From Prevotella corporis DSM 18810 = JCM 8529 (GTDB lineage: Bacteria > Bacteroidota > Bacteroidia > Bacteroidales > Bacteroidaceae): a DNA stretch of 51,580 bases. This document shows positions 16,188 through 23,572 of the stretch, in pieces. The notes under the pieces are model-generated. The model was given only the letters and a program-made list of their open reading frames with translations, ran no database searches and was not told where the DNA came from. Both the position numbers and the translations under genes were made by a program. The stretch's first letter is position 1; each line of letters opens with the position of its first letter. The stretch lies in the NCBI RefSeq assembly GCF_000430525.1, contig NZ_KE387158.1, forward strand, positions 8,961 through 60,540, in the 5' to 3' direction.

Positions 16188-16231
16188 ACAATCTGTTGTA
16201 CTGACAATAGTTTGTCATGACAATAAATTGT
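16188..16231. repeat. Three ACAA-N4-TTGT palindromes at 16-bp pitch
   Basis: ACAATCTGTTGT (16188-16199), ACAATAGTTTGT (16204-16215) and ACAATAAATTGT (16220-16231) share two perfect 4-base half-sites with 4 free bases, and their starts are exactly 16 bases apart. The last two also share the wider direct repeat TGACAATAnnTTGT. One step further right, in phase, a right half-site TTGT recurs at 16244-16247. Such an array is what a dimeric DNA-binding protein would occupy cooperatively. Confidence 0.7.
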
Positions 16232-16441
16232 TATGAATATGCATTGTTCCTTCTTATCATCTTTGGTGCAAGCAGGCGGTAATATGATATGTCTTTTGCT
16301 TGTGACATCATACCATTGTTCGCTCGCTCTGACTGCAAAATAAATGATATTTCTGCTGATTTTATTACAGCGATGAAGTGCAGGGAAATACGAGGAAAAA
16401 GAGTGAATATCATTGATAATGAGATATTTGAAAATCCACCG

Positions 16442-16449
16442 TAACTTTG
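16442..16449 (+). promoter_or_regulatory. -7 promoter element for the mob operon
   Basis: TAACTTTG matches the Bacteroides TAnnTTTG consensus exactly. A TTTG lies at 16427-16430 but only 11 bases upstream, so the -33 box is not convincing. A transcript from here would run through the oriT hairpins into mobA, mobB and mobC. Confidence 0.55.
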
Positions 16450-16541
16450 CAGGCAGATAGAAAACATGGAGGTAGACTATCCGAAGCGGACACCCTTACA
16501 GGTGGATGCTTCTATTGCATCATCTCTTGATATTGGCAAGG

Positions 16542-16604
16542 TGTGTCTTTGTGACACAAACCACCGTTTGTACCACAAAGACCCTTGCCCCGAAGGGGAG
16601 AAGG
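16542..16604 (+). other. Candidate origin of transfer (oriT): two adjacent hairpins
   Basis: First hairpin: GTCTTTGTG (16545-16553) pairs with CACAAAGAC (16574-16582); after a 2x2 internal loop the stem continues with ACAAAC (16556-16561) against GTTTGT (16566-16571) and a CACC loop. Second hairpin, starting on the very next base: CCTT/AAGG outer and CCCC/GGGG inner pairs around GAA (16583-16604). A further overlapping alternative, TGTGTC/GACACA (16542-16558), is mutually exclusive with the first. Position directly upstream of mobA and mobB is where relaxases of this family act. The nick site cannot be read from sequence. Confidence 0.55.
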
Positions 16605-16633
16605 ATTACTCCAAAGTCGTAATTAGAAACCAA

Positions 16634-17053
16634 ATGGATATGGATAAAGAAAGAGAATACGGTTCAGAACGGAAAATGTCAGGCAAACCCCGTTGGGACA
16701 ACTGGCATGTACGGTTGCCCAACCCCAAGGACCAGCGACGGGCGATAGATTTGTTTCAGCGTTCGGGTGCAGAAACCAAGTCGGATTTCGTGCGTGGTCG
16801 CATTCTTGGGGAGAGTTTCAAGGTGATAACGGTGGATAAATCCGCCGTGGAATATTACAGAAAACTCTCTGAACTGACGGCACAAATCCATAAGATTGGC
16901 GTGCTGTATAATCAGGCGGTACGGGCTTTGAACAGCTATCACGGTGTGAAAACCGCCCGAATTATGCTGGAGAAAATGGAGCGACTCTCCCAACAGATTA
17001 TCGAATTACAGCAGCAGACCATCAGTCTGACCATTGATTACCGGAAAAAATGA
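16634..17053 (+). CDS. mobA: Mobilization protein MobA
   Basis: 139 residues from the ATG at 16634 (MDMDKEREYGSERK). The frame is open further to an ATG at 16466 (195 residues), but those extra codons run straight through the candidate oriT hairpins and look non-coding, and the shorter size fits MobA of related elements. The conserved-looking core is WDNWHVRLPNPKDQRRAIDL and SDFVRGRILGESFKV, which resembles an RHH-type relaxosome accessory protein; the C-terminal half is helical. It would bind oriT and load the MobB relaxase. The stop overlaps the mobB start as ATGA. Confidence 0.8.
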   Translation: MDMDKEREYGSERKMSGKPRWDNWHVRLPNPKDQRRAIDLFQRSGAETKSDFVRGRILGESFKVITVDKSAVEYYRKLSELTAQIHKIGVLYNQAVRALNSYHGVKTARIMLEKMERLSQQIIELQQQTISLTIDYRKK

Positions 17054-18327
17054 TAGCCAAGATTTCTTCCACGGAAAACCTTGGCGGAGCACTCGGCTAT
17101 AACTTCAAAAAGGTGGAAAAAGAAGAAGCGAGCATTCTTCTTGCCCAAGGCTTGTATCAAAACAAAGAGGGAACTTATACGATGGCAGAGGTGTTTGCCG
17201 ATATGGAGGCTCTGATACCAAAGAAATGCCGAACGAAGAAAACGGTGTTCCATTGCTCGCTCAATCCACATCCGGACGAGAAACTATCTGATGAAACGCT
17301 CACGCAGATTGCCAAAGAGTATATGGAAGCACTTGGCTATGGCAAGCAGCCCTATATCGTGTTCAAGCACAGCGACATCGCTCGTGAGCATATACACATC
17401 GTATCGCTAAGGGTAGATGGTGATGGTCGAAAGATCAACGACAGGTTTGAAAAGCGAAGGAGCAAGCAGATTACCGATGTCTTGGAAAGAAAGTATAACC
17501 TCATTCCTAGTTCAAAGGTCAGCGAGCATGCAGCAGAAACGCCCAAGGTGGATATTGATAGAGGAAATATCAAAGAGCAGGTGGCAAGCGTCCTCCGCAT
17601 GGTACTGAAACATTATCGTTTCTGTTCCTTGGGTGAACTGAACGCGATTCTGAGCAAATATAACCTTGTCGTAGAAGAAGTAAAAACGGAGTTTCGGGGA
17701 AAGAAGTATGACGGCTTAGTCTATGTTCCAACAGATGATAAGGGCAACAAGGCAGGCACACCCATCCATGCCTCGGACATCGGGCGTGGCGTAGGTTATA
17801 CTTCCGTACAGAACAGGATGCAGAAGTCGAAACAAGCTATCAAGCCATTGATATCAATCATAAGGTACAGGGTGTTACAAACAATGCGTACCTCTCCCAA
17901 TACGGAGAAAGAACTTCGGCAAAGATTGGAGGAACAGGGCTTGCGGGTGGTTATCCGAAAGAACGAAAGCGGTCGTATCTATGGCATTACCTTTATTGAC
18001 GATAAAGAGGGAATTGCGCTCAACGGCTCCCGATTGGGCAAGGGATATGCTGCCAATGTCTTTCATACGTATTTCTCCAATCCAACGGACAACCCGTTCT
18101 TGGACAAAACGCTGTATGGCTATCCTGCTGCCCGTTTGGATCAATCGACAACTGTCCAGCCTTTGCAGGCAAATACGGAGGACAGCGACAACCTTGTCGA
18201 TGAACTTATCGAGGATATGGCAGATGGTTTTTTCCTATCTACGGGCAACGATGATTGGAAGGAGGCGGCATGGCAGCGTAAACTCCGAAGACAAAGTAAG
18301 GTAAATCTTAGACGAAGAAAACATTAA
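17050..18327 (+). CDS. mobB: MobB relaxase (relaxase/mobilization nuclease)
   Basis: 425 residues. The relaxase core is in the first 200: MIAKISSTENLGGALGYNF with a candidate catalytic Tyr near residue 17, KKTVFHCSLNPHPDEKL, and the metal-binding HIHIVSLRVDGDGRKI near residue 113, the HxHxV-like three-histidine region of MobP-type relaxases. The C-terminal half is basic and ends in KLRRQSKVNLRRRKH, suited to DNA contact. The enzyme would nick oriT, stay covalently bound to the 5' end and pilot the strand. Translation is coupled to mobA by a 4-base overlap. Confidence 0.9.
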   Translation: MIAKISSTENLGGALGYNFKKVEKEEASILLAQGLYQNKEGTYTMAEVFADMEALIPKKCRTKKTVFHCSLNPHPDEKLSDETLTQIAKEYMEALGYGKQPYIVFKHSDIAREHIHIVSLRVDGDGRKINDRFEKRRSKQITDVLERKYNLIPSSKVSEHAAETPKVDIDRGNIKEQVASVLRMVLKHYRFCSLGELNAILSKYNLVVEEVKTEFRGKKYDGLVYVPTDDKGNKAGTPIHASDIGRGVGYTSVQNRMQKSKQAIKPLISIIRYRVLQTMRTSPNTEKELRQRLEEQGLRVVIRKNESGRIYGITFIDDKEGIALNGSRLGKGYAANVFHTYFSNPTDNPFLDKTLYGYPAARLDQSTTVQPLQANTEDSDNLVDELIEDMADGFFLSTGNDDWKEAAWQRKLRRQSKVNLRRRKH

Positions 18328-18347
18328 ACAAACGAGCATTTCTATCT

Positions 18348-18364
18348 CCCCTCCTTAGGAGGGG
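18348..18364. repeat. Perfect inverted repeat between mobB and mobC
   Basis: CCCCTCCT-T-AGGAGGGG is an 8-bp perfect stem around one base, followed by GTTGGGGGAGG. No T-run follows, so it is not a classical terminator. G-rich repeats of this form recur in Bacteroidetes intergenic DNA; here it could dampen or pace mobC expression. Confidence 0.5.
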
Positions 18365-18393
18365 TTGGGGGAGGCTCCCAAAACAATACGATT

Positions 18394-20397
18394 ATGGCAC
18401 AGGAAGACGATTTAAGGGCATTGGGTAAAGTCATGGACTTTATGCGGGGAATATCAGTGATATTTCTCTTGATTAACTGTTATTGGTTCTGTTACGAGGC
18501 GTTTAACGAGTGGCACTTTACGCTCGGTATCATCAACAAGATACTGATGAATTTCCAGCGAACTACGGGATTGTTTTCATCCATCCTTTGGACGAAACTT
18601 TTTTGTGTGGTGTTCCTTGCCCTGTCCTGTTTAGGGACGAAAGGCGTGAAAGAAGAGAAAATCACATGGCCAAAGATTTGGACGGTGCTTTTCTCCGGCT
18701 TCGTCTTGTTCTTTCTCAACTGGTGGCTGTTGGCATTGCCCATTGGCAAGATAGGGGCGGCTTCGCTCTATATATTTACGCTGTCCATTGGCTATATCTG
18801 CTTGCTGATGGGCGGCGTATGGATGAGTCGATTGCTCAAGAACAACCTGATGGACGATGTATTCAACACGGAGAATGAGAGTTTCATGCAGGAAACACGA
18901 TTGATGCAAAATGAATACTCGGTCAATCTCCCCACACGCTTCTACTATAAAAAGAAGTGGAACAACGGCTGGATCAATGTAGTCAATCCGTTCCGCGCAT
19001 CAATGGTGCTGGGCACGCCGGGCTCTGGTAAATCCTATGCCATTGTCAACAACTACATCAAACAGCAGATTGAGAAAGGCTTTGCCATGTACATCTACGA
19101 TTACAAGTTTCCCGACCTTTCAGAGATTGCTTACAATCACTTGCTTCATCATTTGGATGCCTACAAGGTAAAGCCGCAGTTCTTCGTGATAAACTTCGAC
19201 GACCCAAGAAGAAGCCATCGGTGCAATCCTATCAATCCCGCCTTTATGACGGATATATCGGACGCCTACGAGAGTGCCTACACCATTATGCTTAACTTAA
19301 ACCGCAGTTGGACACAGAAACAGGGAGATTTTTTCGTGGAGTCACCCATCATCTTGCTGGCTGCCATTATATGGTTTCTGAAAATCTATGAGAACGGAAA
19401 GTATTGCACCTTTCCTCATGCCATCGAATTTCTCAACCGTCCTTATGCACAGATTTTCCCGATACTCACTTCCTACGATGAATTAGCCAATTATCTTTCC
19501 CCCTTTATGGACGCTTGGGAGGGAGGTGCACAGGACCAGTTGCAGGGACAGATAGCTTCGGCAAAAATTCCTTTGTCAAGAATGATTTCACCAGCATTAT
19601 ACTGGGTGATGACGGGCGATGATTTCTCACTCGACATTAACAATCCCAATGAGCCAAAGGTGTTGGTTGTAGGCAATAATCCCGATCGTCAGAATATCTA
19701 TTCGGCAGCACTTGGATTATACAACAGCCGTATCGTGAAACTTATTAACAAGAAAAAGCAACTCAAATCCTCAGTTATCATCGATGAGTTGCCGACGATT
19801 TACTTTCGTGGTTTGGATAACCTCATTGCCACAGCACGAAGCAACAAGGTGGCGGTATGTCTGGGCTTTCAAGACTTCTCACAGCTCACCCGTGATTATG
19901 GGGACAAAGAAAGTAAGGTGATACAAAATACCGTGGGCAACGTGTTCAGTGGACAGGTGGTGGGCGAAACTGCTAAAACGCTTTCAGAACGTTTCGGCAA
20001 GGTGCTTCAACAACGGCAGTCTATGACCATCAACCGCAATGACAAATCCACCTCTATTTCCACACAAATGGACAGCCTTATCCCTGCATCCAAAATCAGT
20101 AACCTCACACAGGGAATGTTCGTTGGAGCAGTGTCCGACAACTTCGATGAGCGTATTGACCAAAAGATTTTCCATGCGGAGATCGTGGTGGATAGTGCCA
20201 AAGTCTCTGCTGAGATGAAAGCCTACCAATCAATCCCTGTAATAGCAAACTTCATAAACGAAAATGGCTCCGACAACCTCAAAGAGACTATCGAAGCCAA
20301 TTATAAATGTGTCAAACAAGATGTATTATCTCTTGTGGATTCAGAAATAGAACGGATAAAAAGCAACCCAGCCCTTGCTCACTTAATCAAGGAGTAG
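18394..20397 (+). CDS. mobC: MobC, VirD4/TraG-type type IV coupling protein
   Basis: 667 residues. Four hydrophobic segments lie in the first 150 residues (for example FLLINCYWFCYEAF and LLMGGVWMSRLL). Then comes Walker A LGTPGSGKSYAIVNNYI (near residue 206) and Walker B KSSVIIDELPTIYF (near residue 465), with a conserved glutamine-bearing strand AVCLGFQDFSQLTRDYG. These define the VirD4 family that recruits the relaxase-DNA complex to the channel. It is the last gene of the mob operon. Its final codons overlap by 11 bases the 3' end of the convergent SusD-like cargo gene, so no terminator fits between them. Confidence 0.9.
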   Translation: MAQEDDLRALGKVMDFMRGISVIFLLINCYWFCYEAFNEWHFTLGIINKILMNFQRTTGLFSSILWTKLFCVVFLALSCLGTKGVKEEKITWPKIWTVLFSGFVLFFLNWWLLALPIGKIGAASLYIFTLSIGYICLLMGGVWMSRLLKNNLMDDVFNTENESFMQETRLMQNEYSVNLPTRFYYKKKWNNGWINVVNPFRASMVLGTPGSGKSYAIVNNYIKQQIEKGFAMYIYDYKFPDLSEIAYNHLLHHLDAYKVKPQFFVINFDDPRRSHRCNPINPAFMTDISDAYESAYTIMLNLNRSWTQKQGDFFVESPIILLAAIIWFLKIYENGKYCTFPHAIEFLNRPYAQIFPILTSYDELANYLSPFMDAWEGGAQDQLQGQIASAKIPLSRMISPALYWVMTGDDFSLDINNPNEPKVLVVGNNPDRQNIYSAALGLYNSRIVKLINKKKQLKSSVIIDELPTIYFRGLDNLIATARSNKVAVCLGFQDFSQLTRDYGDKESKVIQNTVGNVFSGQVVGETAKTLSERFGKVLQQRQSMTINRNDKSTSISTQMDSLIPASKISNLTQGMFVGAVSDNFDERIDQKIFHAEIVVDSAKVSAEMKAYQSIPVIANFINENGSDNLKETIEANYKCVKQDVLSLVDSEIERIKSNPALAHLIKE

Positions 20398-21865
20398 GTT
20401 TAGGCAGAAAGAAAGATTGTTTATTAAATAATTTATCTTGTGAAGTGCCAGCTTCTTGAAGTGGAACAAACTGCAGTGTGCTATCTTTATATACTGGGTA
20501 GTGGTCTGTGCGCAAAATATCTGAAAGTTGTTTCATCTCATAGGGTAATTCTCTTAATCGCTCCAACCAAACTTCCTCGATAAACTTATTTACGGATAAT
20601 ACTGAAAGTTGTTTGCTTAATTCAATCTGAGAATCAGAGGTAGAGCGAGCCCGAACTTGGGCAAGATAATTTACAGTCTCCGGAGTAACTCCTTCGCTAT
20701 GGGCTATGGCTTCTGCTGCCATAAGCAGGACTTCCGCATAACGATAAATCCCCCAGTACTGTTTGTTAGAAGCAGCTATATCTGTCCCAGAAGCAAGCCA
20801 AAAATAGGGAGCCGGATCAAATATTTCAAAGATTGTCTTTCCCTCATCTTTAACTTTAAAGAAAGTATGGAAATACTGTCGGTCCTTTCCTCTTATATCT
20901 CCATCGGCATAGCATCTCATAAACGCCTGAATGGGCTTGAAGGCATTGAAAGCTACATGCTCCTTGACATTTTCCCAGTTTTTGGCCATTTTGGGAAAAG
21001 CGAATGATGCCCGTGTCAATGATGTTTCCCCATAAACAACATAAAGGTACTCGTCATTGGTTGGAGTAGTTCGAAGCGTATTGATAGCAGACACTGTTTC
21101 GTTAGCACCATTAGCTGCGAGATGGTGCTTCTCCGACCGTATGATGGGGCGAAGAATAGCGGCGGCCTGTTCATATTTATTCTTCTGTAATGGTTTCCCA
21201 CTCATATGCAGGTACACATCACCCAATAGGGCACGGGCGGTAAATGCCGTTACATGTGAATTGTTTTCTTGGAAATTCTTTTCCGGTAAGGTGGCAATGG
21301 CATCAAGCAAGTCTTTTTCCACTTTCAAATATGCCTTTTCCATACTCAGCCACGCGGAGGCATGCCTTTCATCCGGGAAAGAACCGAATGTACGGATAAG
21401 ATAAAACCGATTGAATGCACGGAAGAATTTAGCTTCACCAACAAGTTTTGCCTGCTCTGCCGGGGTGAATCCCGACGTGTTGGGAATCTGTAAGATGACA
21501 GTATCGGCGGCCTCAATTCCATCAAAACATGACGTATATATTTGTTTGGCCAAATCCCGGACAGAAGGGTCTTCCAAATTTTGTTTTTCCAATGCCGGGA
21601 AATACCCTTGCGTAGCTTCACTTTCAAACAGTCCGGACAAATAGCTTCCCCATGCCAAGGGAATACCATATTCTTGGTCTGCCGAAAGATAAAGCTGTGG
21701 AAGCCCCGTTGCATAAAGAGCATCTACGGCAGTGTTGGCTGCAATCGTGTCACTATATGCTTTTACTGGATTTTCAACAAAGTCGGTAGTCTCATTTTGG
21801 CAAGAGAATAAGCAAACTACGCCTATGATAAAAATGAGAATTTTTGTTTTTGTACAATATTGCAT
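20387..21865 (-). CDS. SusD/RagB-like outer-membrane lipoprotein
   Basis: 492 residues. Lipoprotein signal with lipobox CLFSC (Cys 22). The helical repeat body has SusD features: AKFFRAFNRFYLIRTFGSFP, ARALLGDVYLHMSGKPL, YWGIYRYAEVLLMAAEAIAH, and the C-terminal EVWLERLRELPYEMKQLSDI. SusD proteins sit on the outer membrane and bind glycans or peptides together with a SusC TonB-dependent transporter. No SusC is present anywhere in the window; the only barrel is the 557-residue neighbour without a plug. It is the last gene of the cargo operon, 12 bases after the barrel gene. The ligand is unknown. Confidence 0.85.
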   Translation of the reverse strand: MQYCTKTKILIFIIGVVCLFSCQNETTDFVENPVKAYSDTIAANTAVDALYATGLPQLYLSADQEYGIPLAWGSYLSGLFESEATQGYFPALEKQNLEDPSVRDLAKQIYTSCFDGIEAADTVILQIPNTSGFTPAEQAKLVGEAKFFRAFNRFYLIRTFGSFPDERHASAWLSMEKAYLKVEKDLLDAIATLPEKNFQENNSHVTAFTARALLGDVYLHMSGKPLQKNKYEQAAAILRPIIRSEKHHLAANGANETVSAINTLRTTPTNDEYLYVVYGETSLTRASFAFPKMAKNWENVKEHVAFNAFKPIQAFMRCYADGDIRGKDRQYFHTFFKVKDEGKTIFEIFDPAPYFWLASGTDIAASNKQYWGIYRYAEVLLMAAEAIAHSEGVTPETVNYLAQVRARSTSDSQIELSKQLSVLSVNKFIEEVWLERLRELPYEMKQLSDILRTDHYPVYKDSTLQFVPLQEAGTSQDKLFNKQSFFLPKPTP

Positions 21866-21877
21866 GTTCTGGTTGTT

Positions 21878-23551
21878 TTAGAATGAATAACTATAACTTA
21901 CCTGGCTGGTTAGGGATGAAGAGTTACTCAAAGATGCTTCTGACAAGGAGCGGTGTTGATAAGCTACGCTGGCATTTAATCCATGTCGTTTAAGGAAACG
22001 ATAACTGGCATGCCATCGAATATTATAGATGGTTGCCAATTTCTTATCCTCTTCCTGAGTTTGATTCATCGAAAAAGTCAGTCCTGTGGTTAAGGCTTTT
22101 TTTAGTAACCGTTTTGTACCGGTGAGTGTAGGACCTAATGTCAGAACATTCTTGCGTGATGCATAATTGTTGCTGACATTTACTCCTGCTGTTATAGTGA
22201 GATCCAATGGGATAAAATCAATACCATAATTGGCACCGAGATTCATAAAGTGTGTCAGATTACCGGGCATGATATATTGCCCTTGTTTGTCGGCAGCTTC
22301 CTGATAACTCGCTGTGGCAGAAAGGTTGTGTGTCTGTTTCTCATTATTCAGTAATCGCCAGTTCATATTTATATCCATACTGTTATTCAATTGGGTAAAC
22401 CTCAGGGTGTCAAGATTTTCATACGGTGTACGCTCATTTATATAATCAAATGAGGACTTTATATTGCGATGTGCCTGATAGCTTGACAAAGAAACAGAGG
22501 CTGAAAACTTCTCACTGGGAGTAAAATTGATATTGGCAGAACCAACAAACCGTTTGTTTTTCTCCTGCTTTTGTCCCGAAAGATCATCTCGCTGCACACC
22601 TCCGCTAAGTGCAATACTCATCTTGTTGTCAAAAAGGCTACGGCTGTAATTGACTGTAAGGTTCTCATAGTCATTATTGAAATAGTAGGCACCGAGTGTT
22701 TCATAATCCGGGCTGATTCGTTCATAGCCTATACCGATGGTATTCCCCAAGAAGCTATATGCTAAATCCGCTTTGATAGCATGATAATAGCTTTTCTCCT
22801 TTACTCTTAAATCTCGCTGCATGATGCTTAGACCATATTCTAAGGATAGTTTCAAATCCTTGATTATGCTAAGACTTCCTTCCAGTCCAATAGCGATGTT
22901 TCCTTTAGGATATATTCCCAAGGCATCAGCATCAAAAGAAATATTACTCCTTTTATCCTTTGCCGTAAAAACTGTTCCTCCTAACGCAAACTTATCGGCC
23001 TCATATCTGACCTTTGCACCATATCCCCATCGTTCATAGTTGGGACGGATAGATGGATTCAAAGAGTCAGTATCCACGCGTTTTAATAATCTACCGCCCA
23101 TTGCGGCGATTTGCCATCTGCCTGGAGTCAGCTCAATACCGGCACCGGTGAACTGGTGACCGTTGAGCGTATAGGGGCTAAAGCTCATCGATACATCTCC
23201 TATATGTGCCCGAATCCATTTGTAGGAAGGATGAAGGCTCAGCCGATTAGGAAGAGATGGATAGGAGAATTTTGTTCCATAGTTATTCAGATTGAAAGAG
23301 ATAGGGATATGAAACAACTCATACAGCGACATGTTTATAGAGCCTGACAGCTGATAGGTAAAAGACTGACGAGACTGCTTGGGCGTACTATTGAATTGAG
23401 TTGCGTTTGCTGAAATGCTACCACTGATTTTTAGCGGCTTCTTCTTGCGAAACTCTAATATCTCCTCCACATTTTGGGCTGATACGGCGCTGCTCCATGT
23501 CATAAACATGAAGAGACCCAAGACTATTCGTATGATATGAGGTCTGTTCAT
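21878..23551 (-). CDS. Outer-membrane beta-barrel protein of unknown family
   Basis: 557 residues with a signal peptide ending at VSAQ (residue 26). The rest is almost entirely alternating 8-12 residue strands with polar turns and aromatic girdles (KLSLEYGLSIMQRDL, LTVNYSRSLFDNKMSIALSG), ending with a Tyr-Ser-Tyr-Ser-Phe terminal strand, the recognition signal for the BAM machinery. I estimate more than 20 strands. There is no TonB box or plug domain, so it is not SusC. It has no close resemblance I can name to PorP/SprF. Its place between a PKD lipoprotein and a SusD-like lipoprotein suggests a surface complex. It might be a channel or anchor for the cargo surface proteins. Confidence 0.7.
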   Translation of the reverse strand: MNRPHIIRIVLGLFMFMTWSSAVSAQNVEEILEFRKKKPLKISGSISANATQFNSTPKQSRQSFTYQLSGSINMSLYELFHIPISFNLNNYGTKFSYPSLPNRLSLHPSYKWIRAHIGDVSMSFSPYTLNGHQFTGAGIELTPGRWQIAAMGGRLLKRVDTDSLNPSIRPNYERWGYGAKVRYEADKFALGGTVFTAKDKRSNISFDADALGIYPKGNIAIGLEGSLSIIKDLKLSLEYGLSIMQRDLRVKEKSYYHAIKADLAYSFLGNTIGIGYERISPDYETLGAYYFNNDYENLTVNYSRSLFDNKMSIALSGGVQRDDLSGQKQEKNKRFVGSANINFTPSEKFSASVSLSSYQAHRNIKSSFDYINERTPYENLDTLRFTQLNNSMDINMNWRLLNNEKQTHNLSATASYQEAADKQGQYIMPGNLTHFMNLGANYGIDFIPLDLTITAGVNVSNNYASRKNVLTLGPTLTGTKRLLKKALTTGLTFSMNQTQEEDKKLATIYNIRWHASYRFLKRHGLNASVAYQHRSLSEASLSNSSSLTSQVSYSYSF

Positions 23552-23572
23552 ATGTCTTATATGCGTATATTG

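Larger units (their letters stand above)
16051..16633. promoter_or_regulatory. Divergent control region between traA and mobA, including candidate oriT
   Basis: The 583 bases between the divergent traA and mobA starts contain no convincing gene. They are AT-rich in the left half and hold, from left to right: three phased ACAA-N4-TTGT palindromes (16188-16231), a perfect -7 box for the rightward mob operon (16442-16449), and the two hairpins of the candidate oriT (16542-16604). A clear promoter for the leftward tra operon was not found. Confidence 0.7.

Noticed and set aside
16231..16467. 78-codon leftward frame between traA and mobA
   Set aside because: It overlaps the mob promoter box and its product shows no domain, signal or compositional sign of a gene.
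18348..18364. The GC-rich repeat before mobC as a terminator
   Set aside because: No T-run follows and the downstream gene belongs to the same mob operon.
21878..23551. Reading the 557-residue barrel as SusC or PorP/SprF
   Set aside because: It is far too short for SusC and lacks TonB box and plug, and it is longer than PorP/SprF proteins with no shared motif I can see.
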